Shown here: positions 8,755 through 16,659 of the stretch, one piece after another | How the letters are laid out: every line of letters starts with the position of its first letter | How positions within the stretch are numbered: the stretch's first letter is position 1 | NCBI GenBank assembly: GCA_023818695.1 | Contig: JAMWCF010000001.1 | Coordinates: 248,001-312,000, forward strand | DNA: 64,000 nucleotides | Direction: 5' to 3' | Origin: Candidatus Omnitrophota bacterium | Lineage (GTDB): Bacteria; Omnitrophota; Koll11; 1-14-0-20-64-10 | Made by a program: the position numbers and the translations under genes | Notes under the pieces: generated by a model | What the model saw: the letters and a program-made list of their open reading frames with translations, nothing else | Database searches by the model: none | Told to the model about the DNA's origin: nothing

Positions 8755-9728
8755 AGAGGATCCTCGTCACCGGCGGGGCGGGGTTCATCGGCTCCAATTT
8801 TATCCGGTTCCTCCTGAAGGAGCGGGTCGGCGCGCATGTCACCAATCTGGACAAGCTCACTTACGCCGGCAACCGGGAGAACCTGCGGGAACTGGAGGGG
8901 AACCCCTGCTACCGATTCATCCAGGGGGACATCGCCGATCCCGGGACCGTCAACGCGGCGCTGAAGGAGTGCGACACGGTCGTCCATTTTGCCGCCGAGA
9001 GTCACGTGGACCGGTCGATTCGGGATGCCTCCGCTTTTCTTCAGACAAACGTTCTGGGGACCCACAACCTCCTGGAGGCGGCCAAAAATCAGGGGATTCA
9101 GAGATTTATTCACATCTCCACGGACGAGGTGTACGGATCCTTGGAGCGGGGAACCGCATCGGAGTCCTCCCCGCTGTCTCCCAGCAACCCCTACGCCGCC
9201 AGCAAGGCAGCCTCGGACCACCTGGTGCGCTCTTACTACGTTACCTTCGGCCTGCCGGCGCTCGTCATCCGGGGCACGAATAACTTCGGTCCGTACCAGT
9301 TCCCGGAAAAATTCATCCCGCTGATGATCACGCAAGCGCTGCGTGGCGATCCAATACCGGTCTACGGCGATGGGAAATACACCAGGGAATGGATCTACGT
9401 GGCCGACTTCTGCTCGGCCATCCTTCTGCTCCTGGAAAAAGGGGCGCCTGGCGAGATCTATAACGCCGGTTCCGGGGACCGGCGGGAAAACTTGGCCGTG
9501 GTGGAGACCGTCCTGTCGGAACTGAAGAAGCCGAAAACCCTCGTCAAACACGTCGCCGATCGGCTGGGCCACGACAGGCGGTATGCGATCGATTCTTCCA
9601 AGATCAGGAAGCTGGGATGGAAACCGGCATCCGACTTTGAGACGGCCATCCGGGAAACCATCCGGTGGTACCGGGACAACCCCCGCTGGTGGAACCCTCT
9701 CACAGAACGCGCTAAGCTGGTGGGATGA
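8751..9728 (+). CDS. rmlB: dTDP-glucose 4,6-dehydratase
   Basis: Converts dTDP-glucose to dTDP-4-keto-6-deoxyglucose using bound NAD+. The 325-residue product has GGAGFIGSNFIR at the N-terminus, the dehydratase-specific Thr-Asp-Glu in STDEVYGS, and the SDR Tyr/Lys in YAASKAASDH. The start at 8751 overlaps the rmlA stop; an in-frame extension upstream is only shadow sequence. Gene order rmlA-rmlB-rmlD is conserved in many O-antigen loci. The 4-keto product could go to rhamnose through RmlD if an epimerase is supplied, or to amino sugars through the DegT aminotransferases further along. Confidence 0.94.
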   Translation: MKRILVTGGAGFIGSNFIRFLLKERVGAHVTNLDKLTYAGNRENLRELEGNPCYRFIQGDIADPGTVNAALKECDTVVHFAAESHVDRSIRDASAFLQTNVLGTHNLLEAAKNQGIQRFIHISTDEVYGSLERGTASESSPLSPSNPYAASKAASDHLVRSYYVTFGLPALVIRGTNNFGPYQFPEKFIPLMITQALRGDPIPVYGDGKYTREWIYVADFCSAILLLLEKGAPGEIYNAGSGDRRENLAVVETVLSELKKPKTLVKHVADRLGHDRRYAIDSSKIRKLGWKPASDFETAIRETIRWYRDNPRWWNPLTERAKLVG

Positions 9729-10630
9729 AGATCCTCGTCATCGGATCGACCGGCCTTCTGGGCACCGATCTGTGCAGGGTCCTCTCCAGGAATCATGAGC
9801 TGATCGGCTGGGCCCGCAAACCCGCTTCATCCCCGCGCAACCTGCCGGAGCGACTGCTGTTTGAAACGGTCGACATCACGGACAGGGAACGGGTTGCCGA
9901 TGGGATCCGGCGCCACCGGCCGGCCGTGACCATCCTCACCGCGGCCATGAGTGACGTGGACGCCTGTGAGAAAGAGCCATCCTTGGCCATGAAGATCAAT
10001 GCCCACGCAGTCCAGCACGTCGCCGAAGGATGCGCTGCAGCCGGATCTCTGCTGGTCGCGATCAGCACCGACTACGTCTTCGACGGCCTGGCGGGCCGCG
10101 CCTACAAGGAATCGGACTCCCCTCATCCCATCAATCAATACGGCCTCTCCAAGCTGGAAGGGGAAAAGATGGTCCTGTCGGCCGGCGCCAGGTCGGTCGT
10201 GATTCGGGTCAGCGGGTTATTCGGAAACGGGCGGCTCAACTTCGTTTCCTCCGCCGCCGAAGCGTTCCTCAACAACCGGCCGGTCCGGGTGGTCACCGAC
10301 CAGATCAACTCCCCCTCCTCAACGGCCGACTTGGCCTTGGCTCTGGAGGCCTTCGTGAGCCAGATCGCGGAGGATCCGGCCCTGCCCACAGTTCTCCACC
10401 TGGCTAACACCGGCGCGGCCTCCCGGCTGGATGTCGCCGAAGAAATCGCCTCTGTCCTGAAAAAACCAGCCTCCTTGATCGAGAAGACCACTTGGCCGCA
10501 GCTGAACAGGCCCGCCAAGAGACCCACATACACCGAACTGGATAGTCGGCTCTTCACACGCTTGACCGGGTTCGCCATGAAACCCTGGCGGCAGGCCTTG
10601 CGCGAGTACCTCCTGCAGAACTATTCCTAG
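9725..10630 (+). CDS. rmlD: dTDP-4-dehydrorhamnose reductase
   Basis: NAD(P)H-dependent last step of dTDP-L-rhamnose synthesis. The 301-residue product has GSTGLLGTDL at the N-terminus, the family motif STDYVFDG, and YGLSKLEGE with the catalytic Tyr and Lys. It overlaps rmlB by 4 nt and is the last gene before a 535-nt gene-free region. RmlC, the 3,5-epimerase required between RmlB and RmlD, is not adjacent. The only RmlC-like genes in the window lie at 39042 (inside the CDP-sugar block) and, more distantly, the cupin at 42954. A second RmlD-like reductase lies at 48567. Confidence 0.9.
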   Translation: MKILVIGSTGLLGTDLCRVLSRNHELIGWARKPASSPRNLPERLLFETVDITDRERVADGIRRHRPAVTILTAAMSDVDACEKEPSLAMKINAHAVQHVAEGCAAAGSLLVAISTDYVFDGLAGRAYKESDSPHPINQYGLSKLEGEKMVLSAGARSVVIRVSGLFGNGRLNFVSSAAEAFLNNRPVRVVTDQINSPSSTADLALALEAFVSQIAEDPALPTVLHLANTGAASRLDVAEEIASVLKKPASLIEKTTWPQLNRPAKRPTYTELDSRLFTRLTGFAMKPWRQALREYLLQNYS

Positions 10631-11165
10631 CAGCCCATCCCACCTCCGGGAGGCAGTGGTCCCATTTGAAACCCGGCTCCTGTCATTCGTCCAGCGGGCC
10701 GAGGTTCACAGACACACTCGGCCGGCCCGGCGTGCCGGCCTCGCTCGGTTTTCTCGGTCGCTCTCCGGCCTTCCTGAAACAGTCACAAACGAAAGACCCT
10801 CCCCGGTGGATAAAACGAGGAAGCCGGAACCGTGCCCGCTGCCTCGAAAGACGGTTTGCTCACCCCGGTCCCGCCGGCCGATGTGCCGGAGCACCCGGCG
10901 GTGCCGGGGCCCCCGCGAGGAGTTGGCCCGCGCGCGGATGCTCATAAGGCCAGGGCGGGCACGGTGTCCCCGTCGGACTTTCCGTCAGGGGACGAGCCCG
11001 GCCGAATGCGCGAGTGAGGCCTGCCTCGCTGGGGCAGGCCGAACGGTCCGCAGCGGACCACCCCGAATCAGGGGCGGCACCGGTGTGGTTGCTGAAATGG
11101 ACCCGCTACCGTGGGTGCGGATCTCTTGATGAAGCGACTGCGCGTTGCTATACTATCTGGCCATT
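10631..11165. other. Gene-free, GC-rich region with nested inverted repeats (candidate structured RNA)
   Basis: No convincing gene is present: open frames here are arginine/proline-rich and resemble no family. GC reaches about 75-85% in 10861-11040 by hand count. Inverted repeats are dense. A perfect 11-bp pair (10829-10839 with 10955-10965) encloses a second long hairpin (10863-10868 and 10871-10877 with 10895-10901 and 10904-10909). Further hairpins follow: 10966-10977/10981-10993, 11018-11025/11033-11040 (8 bp perfect), 11045-11050/11054-11059 and 11061-11064/11071-11074. None is followed by a T-tract, so they are not simple terminators. The strand of any RNA is unclear. The last 40 nt hold the promoter of the next gene. 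Confidence 0.55.
11126..11154 (+). promoter_or_regulatory. Sigma-70-type promoter before the UDP-HexNAc dehydrogenase
   Basis: TTGATG (11126-11131), a 17-nt spacer and TATACT (11149-11154), with TGc directly before the -10. This is the best -35/-10 match in the window. Transcription would be expected to start near 11161, only about 5 nt before the ATG at 11166. That gives a leaderless or nearly leaderless mRNA, unless the TTG at 11145 or an upstream promoter is used. Confidence 0.7.
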
Positions 11166-12485
11166 ATGCCCCACAAAATTCCTGAATCCCTGGTTTCCAA
11201 AATACGCGAGAGAAAAGCCCACCTGGCCGTTATCGGCCTGGGCTATGTCGGCCTGCCTTTGGCGGTCGAGTTCGCCAAGGTCGGCTTCCGGGTGACCGGC
11301 ATCGACCTAGACAAGGGGCGGGTGCAGTCCCTCAACCGGGGAATCTCTTACATCCCGGACATCGCCTCCGAAGAGGTCAGGGTTTTAGTGAAGGAGGGCC
11401 GGCTCAAGGGAACCACGGCGTTCGATGTCCTGCGGTCGATCGACGCGATGATGATCTGCGTCCCCACGCCGCTGCGCAAAACAAGGGACCCGGACATCTC
11501 CTACATTGTGGCGACGGCCGAATCGATCGTCAAATACATCCACCGTCATCAAGTGATCGTGCTGGAATCCACGACCTATCCGGGCACGACAAACGAGCTG
11601 GTCCTTCCTATGCTTGAAAAATCGGGTCTAAAGGTCGGGACCGATTTCTTCCTGGGTTTTTCTCCGGAGCGGATCGATCCCGGAAACAAGATTTACACCA
11701 CCACCACGATTCCCAAGGTGGTCGGTGGCGTGACGCCGGCCTGCTCGAAAGCGATCCAGCTGCTTTACAGCCAGGCGATCAAAAAGGTGATCCCCGTCTC
11801 CTCCCCCCAAGTGGCTGAGATGGTGAAACTGCTGGAAAACACCTTTCGCGCGGTCAACATCGGGCTGGTGAACGAGATTGCGCTGATGTGCCACCATTTG
11901 GGCGTCAACGTTTGGGAGGTAATCGAGGCGGCGAAATCAAAACCGTTCGGCTTTATGCCTTTTTACCCGGGGCCGGGATTAGGGGGGCATTGCATTCCGA
12001 TCGATCCTCTGTACCTCTCCTGGAAGGCGAAACTGCTGGGATTCGACCCCCGCTTCATCGATCTGGCAGACCAGATCAACTCCGCCATGCCATCCCACGT
12101 GGTCGAAAGGGTCGGCCTGGCGCTGAATGAAAAGGGCAAGCCAGTCAAAGGATCCAGGATCTTCGTGCTTGGGGTCGCCTACAAAAAGGATGTGGGGGAC
12201 ATGCGGGAGTCCCCGGCGATCGAGATCATCGAACGCCTGCAGAAGCATGGCGCGAAGGTCAGTTTCCATGATCCGTTCGTTCCGGTCCTAAAGGAAGAGG
12301 AGCTTCTTTTGAAATCTGTCCCTCTGACAGTGCCGCAGATTTCCTCCGCCGACTGTGTCGTCATCGTGACGGACCATGAAGAGGTCGATTACAAGACCGT
12401 CGTCCGATACGCCCGCCTGATCCTTGACACGCGCAATATCCTGGCGCGCCTTTCCCTGCGATCGGGGAAGGTGATCACCCTGTAG
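11166..12485 (+). CDS. UDP-N-acetylhexosamine 6-dehydrogenase (WbpA/WecC type)
   Basis: Oxidises a UDP-N-acetylhexosamine, probably UDP-GlcNAc, at C6 to the uronate. The 439-residue product has the Rossmann motif GLGYVGLPLAVEF. The catalytic cysteine is Cys276 in GLGGHCIPIDP, a version of the loop typical of the WbpA/TviB group rather than of UDP-glucose dehydrogenase. ATG at 11166 is preferred over a TTG at 11145, which would overlap the -10 element. The next gene, an epimerase 10 nt downstream, could convert the product to the galacto form, as in Vi-antigen and P. aeruginosa O-antigen pathways. That pathway is inferred from gene order. Confidence 0.88.
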   Translation: MPHKIPESLVSKIRERKAHLAVIGLGYVGLPLAVEFAKVGFRVTGIDLDKGRVQSLNRGISYIPDIASEEVRVLVKEGRLKGTTAFDVLRSIDAMMICVPTPLRKTRDPDISYIVATAESIVKYIHRHQVIVLESTTYPGTTNELVLPMLEKSGLKVGTDFFLGFSPERIDPGNKIYTTTTIPKVVGGVTPACSKAIQLLYSQAIKKVIPVSSPQVAEMVKLLENTFRAVNIGLVNEIALMCHHLGVNVWEVIEAAKSKPFGFMPFYPGPGLGGHCIPIDPLYLSWKAKLLGFDPRFIDLADQINSAMPSHVVERVGLALNEKGKPVKGSRIFVLGVAYKKDVGDMRESPAIEIIERLQKHGAKVSFHDPFVPVLKEEELLLKSVPLTVPQISSADCVVIVTDHEEVDYKTVVRYARLILDTRNILARLSLRSGKVITL

Positions 12486-12495
12486 CCGATGTGAT

Positions 12496-13443
12496 ATGAA
12501 AGCTCTGGTTACCGGCGGCGCCGGATTCATTGGTTCGCACCTCACGGAGGCCCTCGTCCACAGGGGACACAGGGTTCGGGTGCTGGATGATCTCTCCAGC
12601 GGGACCCTGCGGAACCTCGTATCGGTCAAAGACCGGGTTGAGTTCATTCGGGGGGATATTCGGAACCACCGTCTGGTCGGCCGGGCCGTCAAAGGGATGG
12701 ATGTCGTCTTCCACCAGGCGGCGCTGCGCTCCGTCCCGAAATCGGTCGAAGACCCTGTCTCTTTCCATGAGGTTAACGTCACGGCCACCCTCCAGCTTTT
12801 CCTGGCCGCCCGCGCGGCGAAGGTGAAGAGGGTTGTTTACGCCTCTTCCAGCTCCGTCTACGGGGAATGCCCGAAACCCCAGATCGAGTCCAAACTGACC
12901 ATCCCTCTGTCCCCTTACGCCTGCTCCAAGCTGGCCGACGAAATCTACGGGAAGATGTTCACCCGGCTCTACGGGCTGGAGACGGTTGGGCTGCGGTATT
13001 TCAATGTGTTCGGACCCCGCCAGTCCCTCGAAAACGAGTACGCGGTGGTGATCCCGAAATTCATCGTCTGCTATCTCAAGAATCAGCCGCCGCCAATCCA
13101 CGGCGACGGCCTGCAGACGAGGGATTTCACCTATGTCGAAAACGTCGTCCAGGCGAACCTGAAGGCGGCCGCCAGCAGGAAGGCGGCGGGACACGTGTTC
13201 AACGTGGCCTCTGGAACCTCCCATTCCGTCAAGGAACTGGCCGACCTGATCCGCAGACATCTGAAGTCCGACATCAAGCCGGTCCACACCCCGACCCGCA
13301 GAGGGGACGTCCGCCACACCTGCGGGGACCCGCAGCTGGCTGGGAAACTCCTGGGATTCAGAGTCACGGTGCCGTTCCTAGAGGGACTCAAGCGGACCAT
13401 CGCCTGGTTCCAAGAGCACCCTGAAACATGGACCGGCCGCTGA
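12496..13443 (+). CDS. NAD-dependent sugar epimerase/dehydratase (GalE-like SDR)
   Basis: Extended short-chain dehydrogenase acting on a nucleotide sugar, probably a C4 epimerase. The 315-residue product starts with TGGAGFIGSHL, has SSSSVYGE with the active-site Ser/Thr, and YACSKLADE with Tyr/Lys. RYFNVFGPRQ is the substrate-binding segment seen in UDP-GlcNAc/UDP-glucose epimerases. It follows the UDP-HexNAc dehydrogenase by 10 nt and overlaps the next aminotransferase by 16 nt. A WbpP/TviC-like role (4-epimerisation of UDP-GlcNAc or its uronate) fits the context, but sequence alone does not fix the substrate. Confidence 0.85.
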   Translation: MKALVTGGAGFIGSHLTEALVHRGHRVRVLDDLSSGTLRNLVSVKDRVEFIRGDIRNHRLVGRAVKGMDVVFHQAALRSVPKSVEDPVSFHEVNVTATLQLFLAARAAKVKRVVYASSSSVYGECPKPQIESKLTIPLSPYACSKLADEIYGKMFTRLYGLETVGLRYFNVFGPRQSLENEYAVVIPKFIVCYLKNQPPPIHGDGLQTRDFTYVENVVQANLKAAASRKAAGHVFNVASGTSHSVKELADLIRRHLKSDIKPVHTPTRRGDVRHTCGDPQLAGKLLGFRVTVPFLEGLKRTIAWFQEHPETWTGR

Positions 13444-14561
13444 TCCCATTCCTTGATTTAACACGTCAAACCAGAATCCTCCTGCCTGAACTCGAGAAAG
13501 CTGCCAGGAGGGTCCTCACCTCCGGCCGCTTCATCCTGGGCAGGGAAGTCGCCTTCTTCGAAAAGGAGTTTGCCCGCTTCTGCGGCACCCGGTACGCGGT
13601 CGGCGTGGCCTCCGGGACCGATGCCCTGGAGCTGGCCTTGCGCTCCTGCGGGATCGGCGCCGGCGACGCCGTCGCGACGGTCTCCTTCTCGTTCCTCGCC
13701 ACCGCAGACGCCATTCTCCACGTTGGTGCCAAACCGCTCTTCATCGATGTGGAGCCGGCCACCTATACCTTGGATCCGGCCGATTTGAGAAGGAGACTCA
13801 AGGCCATGCCTCCCTCCAAACGCCGGCAGGTGAAAGCGGTGATCCCGGTTCATCTGTTCGGACACCCCTGTCGGATGGACACCCTGGCGGCCGTGGCGCG
13901 GGAATTCGGCCTGAAGATCATCGAGGACGCGGCCCAGGCCGCGGGGGCCCGTTGGAATGGAAGGCCGGTTGGTTCTTTCGGAACAGCATCCTGTTTTAGT
14001 TTCTTCCCGACAAAAAACCTAGCCGCTTTCGGTGACGGGGGCATCGTCGCCACCAACTCGCCGGCGATCCGGGAGAGGATCCTGCTCTTGCGGGTGCACG
14101 GCCGGTCCGGCCGCAACGGCCTGCAGGTGGCGCTGGGGCGCAACAGCCGGCTCGATGAGCTGCAGGCGGCCTTCCTGCGGGTCAAACTGCGACGTCTGCC
14201 CGGCTGGATTCACAAACGCCGGCAGCTGGCCCGGCTCTATGAAAGGGAACTCACCGGCCTGTCGGCCGTTCAATGCCAGGCGACCCTTCCGGGGGCCGCG
14301 CATGCTTTTCATCTCTTTGTCATCCGGACGAAAAAGAGGGATTTTCTGCGAAAACGGCTGGCCGAAAAGGGGGTTGCCAGCCAGGTCTATTACGGGGTCC
14401 CAATACACCGTCAGCCGGTTTACCGGAAAATCGCCGGCGCTGTTCATCTGCCGGTCACCGAACGGCTGTCCCGCGAAACGCTGGCCCTGCCTCTTTACCC
14501 GGAGATGCGCAGTTTCCATGTCCTGAAAATCTGCTCCCTGATCCGAACGATCCTCGCTTGA
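13428..14561 (+). CDS. DegT/DnrJ/EryC1 sugar aminotransferase
   Basis: PLP-dependent enzyme that transfers an amino group to a keto-sugar nucleotide. The 377-residue length is typical. Conserved features are FLDLTRQ near the N-terminus, SGTDALELAL (phosphate binding), EDAAQAAGA (Asp contacting the PLP ring nitrogen) and the Schiff-base lysine Lys196 in FFPTKNL. It overlaps the upstream epimerase by 16 nt and is followed by a 116-nt gap with a promoter, so it appears to end a transcription unit. Both dTDP-4-keto sugars from RmlB and 3-keto UDP-sugars are possible substrates; I cannot choose between them. Confidence 0.9.
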   Translation: MDRPLIPFLDLTRQTRILLPELEKAARRVLTSGRFILGREVAFFEKEFARFCGTRYAVGVASGTDALELALRSCGIGAGDAVATVSFSFLATADAILHVGAKPLFIDVEPATYTLDPADLRRRLKAMPPSKRRQVKAVIPVHLFGHPCRMDTLAAVAREFGLKIIEDAAQAAGARWNGRPVGSFGTASCFSFFPTKNLAAFGDGGIVATNSPAIRERILLLRVHGRSGRNGLQVALGRNSRLDELQAAFLRVKLRRLPGWIHKRRQLARLYERELTGLSAVQCQATLPGAAHAFHLFVIRTKKRDFLRKRLAEKGVASQVYYGVPIHRQPVYRKIAGAVHLPVTERLSRETLALPLYPEMRSFHVLKICSLIRTILA

Positions 14562-14606
14562 GTCGTCACGGAGGTCGCGGAGCCATCATTCGGCCGAGAA
14601 TTCAGC

Positions 14607-14635
14607 TTTATAAGCACCTGTCTGCGTGCTAAAAT
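14607..14635 (+). promoter_or_regulatory. Promoter before the UDP-xylose-synthase-like gene
   Basis: TTTATA (14607-14612, 4 of 6 to the -35 consensus), a 17-nt spacer and TAAAAT (14630-14635), with the extended TGc at 14627-14629. It lies in the 116-nt gap 14562-14677. An imperfectly spaced inverted repeat, TAAGCA (14611-14616) and TGCTTA (14635-14640), brackets the core. AGGGAG at 14661-14666 is the likely ribosome-binding site for the ATG at 14678. The region is visibly more AT-rich than its surroundings. Confidence 0.65.
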
Positions 14636-14677
14636 GCTTATGCCTATCATATTGTCTAACAGGGAGTTAACATCATC

Positions 14678-15622
14678 ATGCGGTATCTGGTGACCGGGGG
14701 GGCCGGTTTTCTTGGTTCTCATCTGTGTGAAAAGTTGTTATCCCAAAAACACCAAGTAATTTGTGTGGATAACCTGCTCACAGGATTCAGGGAAAACATC
14801 GAGCATCTTCTTTCAAACCCCGGTTTCGAGTTTGTTCATGCGGACGTCTCAAAACCGATTGAGGTCAATGGAGGACTGGATGGGATTTACCACCTGGCCT
14901 CGGTGGCTTCCCCGGTCCATTACACCCGATACCCGATTCAAACCCTGAAATCAGGGGCTCTAGGCAGCCACAACACGCTCGGGCTGGCCAAAGCCAAGGG
15001 GGCGACATACCTGTTGGCTTCCACCAGCGAGGTGTACGGGGATCCTCTGGAACATCCGCAGAAGGAGAGTTACTGGGGCAACGTGAACCCGATCGGCATC
15101 CGGGGGGCCTATGATGAGTCCAAGCGTTTCGCCGAGGCGCTGGCCACGGCTTACTGGCGCATGCATAAGGTCCGGATCCGGATCGCCCGGATCTTCAATA
15201 CCTACGGCCCCAGAATGGCGCTCAACGATGGGCGGGTGATACCGACCTTCATCGGCCAAGCCCTGCGGGGAGAGGGGATCACCGTTCATGGAGACGGCTT
15301 ACAGACCCGGTCGCTGTGCTATGTCTCCGATCTGATCGAGGGCTTGACGCGGCTGATGGAGAGCGGGCCCCCCGAACCGGTCAACCTCGGGAACCCGCAG
15401 GAGCTGACGATCCGGGAGATCGCTGAACGGATCATCCGACTCTCTGGCAGTGCCAGCCGGCTGACCTACGTGGATCGTCCTGCGGACGATCCGGAAAAAC
15501 GCAGACCCGACATCTCGAAAGCGAAGAAAGAGCTGGGATGGGAACCGCGGGTTTCTCTTGAGGAAGGGTTGACGACAACCATCTCCTGGTTCAAACAAAA
15601 ACTTTCCATGGCGCACAGATGA
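14678..15622 (+). CDS. UDP-glucuronate decarboxylase (UDP-xylose synthase) family
   Basis: Likely converts UDP-glucuronate to UDP-xylose (or a closely related nucleotide sugar) with bound NAD+. The 314-residue product is an SDR with TGGAGFLGSHLCEKLL at the N-terminus. The UXS-type core is clear: LASVASPVHY, LASTSEVYGDPLEHPQ, YWGNVNPIG, the Tyr/Lys pair in YDESKRFAE, RIFNTYGPRM and DGLQTRSLCYVSDL. These segments distinguish UXS from ordinary GalE enzymes. UDP-glucuronate can be supplied by ugd at 6725. It begins a new unit with its own promoter and overlaps gmd by 4 nt. Confidence 0.88.
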   Translation: MRYLVTGGAGFLGSHLCEKLLSQKHQVICVDNLLTGFRENIEHLLSNPGFEFVHADVSKPIEVNGGLDGIYHLASVASPVHYTRYPIQTLKSGALGSHNTLGLAKAKGATYLLASTSEVYGDPLEHPQKESYWGNVNPIGIRGAYDESKRFAEALATAYWRMHKVRIRIARIFNTYGPRMALNDGRVIPTFIGQALRGEGITVHGDGLQTRSLCYVSDLIEGLTRLMESGPPEPVNLGNPQELTIREIAERIIRLSGSASRLTYVDRPADDPEKRRPDISKAKKELGWEPRVSLEEGLTTTISWFKQKLSMAHR

Positions 15623-16659
15623 AAAAGGCGCTGATCACCGGCATCACGGGACAGGACGGATCGTACCTGGCGGAGCTGCTGTTGAACAAAGGGTACGAGG
15701 TGCACGGCATCATCCGGCGCTCCAGCTCCTTCAACACCGCGAGGATCGACCATATTTATGCCGATCCCCACCAGAAAAGCTTCTTGAAGCTGCACTACGG
15801 GGAGCTGACCGACGACAGCTCCCTGAACAGGATCCTGCGGATCATTCAGCCGGATGAGATTTACAATCTGGGCGCCCAGAGCCACGTTCGAACCAGCTTC
15901 GACACGCCGGTCGACACCAGCAACATCGTCGCACTCGGGACGGTCCGCCTGCTGGAAGCAATCCGGGACACCGGCATTCGGCCGAAGTTCTATCAGGCCT
16001 CTTCCAGCGAGCTGTACGGCAAGGCGCTGGAATCTCCCCAGAAAGAGACAACCCCCTTCTATCCCCGATCCCCCTATGCCTGCGCGAAGGCGTACGCCTT
16101 CTACATCACGCGGAATTACCGGGAGGCCTACGGCCTCTTCGCCTGCAACGGCATTCTGTTCAACCACGAGTCGCCCCGCCGCGGAGAGACGTTCGTCACG
16201 CGGAAAATCACCCGAGCGGCCACCCGGATCAAGGTCGGCCTGCAGGAGACCTTATACCTCGGCAACCTGGAGGCCAAACGGGATTGGGGATACGCGCCGG
16301 AATACGCCGAGGCGATGTGGCTGATGCTTCAGCAGGAGAAGCCGGATGATTACGTGATCGCCACCGGCGAGGCGCATTCCGTCCAGGAGTTCGTCGAGGA
16401 AACATTCGGTCTGCTCGGTCTTGACTGGACAAAGCATGTCAGGAAAGACCCGAGATACCTGCGGCCTTCGGAGGTCGATTTCCTGCTGGGAGACTTCGCC
16501 AAAGCGAAGAAACAGCTCGGCTGGAGCCCGAAGACAACCTTCAAGGATCTGGTCAGGATCATGGTTGAGGCGGATATGAAGCTCGCCGAAAAGGAGGCGT
16601 TCGCCGCGCAATTTCCGGGGAAAAAGAACCCGGTTCCGTGGGAGGTAAAACCGCAATGA
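15619..16659 (+). CDS. gmd: GDP-mannose 4,6-dehydratase
   Basis: Converts GDP-mannose to GDP-4-keto-6-deoxymannose, precursor of fucose, rhamnose and perosamine nucleotides. The 346-residue product shows the family hallmarks: GITGQDGSYLAELLL, the RRSSSFNT loop, SSSELYGK, YACAKAYAF (catalytic Tyr/Lys) and FNHESPRRGETFVTRK. The start overlaps the preceding stop (ATGA), and the stop overlaps the permease start. No dedicated GDP-fucose synthase (fcl) or Rmd is obvious in the window; the epimerase at 23577 or a DegT aminotransferase (giving perosamine) could act next. Confidence 0.94.
   Translation: MKKALITGITGQDGSYLAELLLNKGYEVHGIIRRSSSFNTARIDHIYADPHQKSFLKLHYGELTDDSSLNRILRIIQPDEIYNLGAQSHVRTSFDTPVDTSNIVALGTVRLLEAIRDTGIRPKFYQASSSELYGKALESPQKETTPFYPRSPYACAKAYAFYITRNYREAYGLFACNGILFNHESPRRGETFVTRKITRAATRIKVGLQETLYLGNLEAKRDWGYAPEYAEAMWLMLQQEKPDDYVIATGEAHSVQEFVEETFGLLGLDWTKHVRKDPRYLRPSEVDFLLGDFAKAKKQLGWSPKTTFKDLVRIMVEADMKLAEKEAFAAQFPGKKNPVPWEVKPQ

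Noticed and set aside
10640..10995. RNase P RNA on the minus strand (GGAAAGTCC near 10978-10986, GAGCAAACCG near 10853-10862, GACGAATGAC near 10682-10691)
   Set aside because: The order is right, but the most conserved segments (ACAGAACCCGGCUUA-like end, GGUAAGGGUGAAA, GUAAGAG) are absent, and the first segment pairs locally instead of forming P4.
11018..11040. Rho-independent terminator (8-bp perfect hairpin)
   Set aside because: No T-tract follows on either strand; it is one of several hairpins in the same region.
10656..11129. 157-codon open frame in the gene-free region
   Set aside because: Composition is arginine/proline/serine-rich as expected from GC-rich noncoding sequence; no motif, no ribosome-binding site, and it runs through all the inverted repeats.
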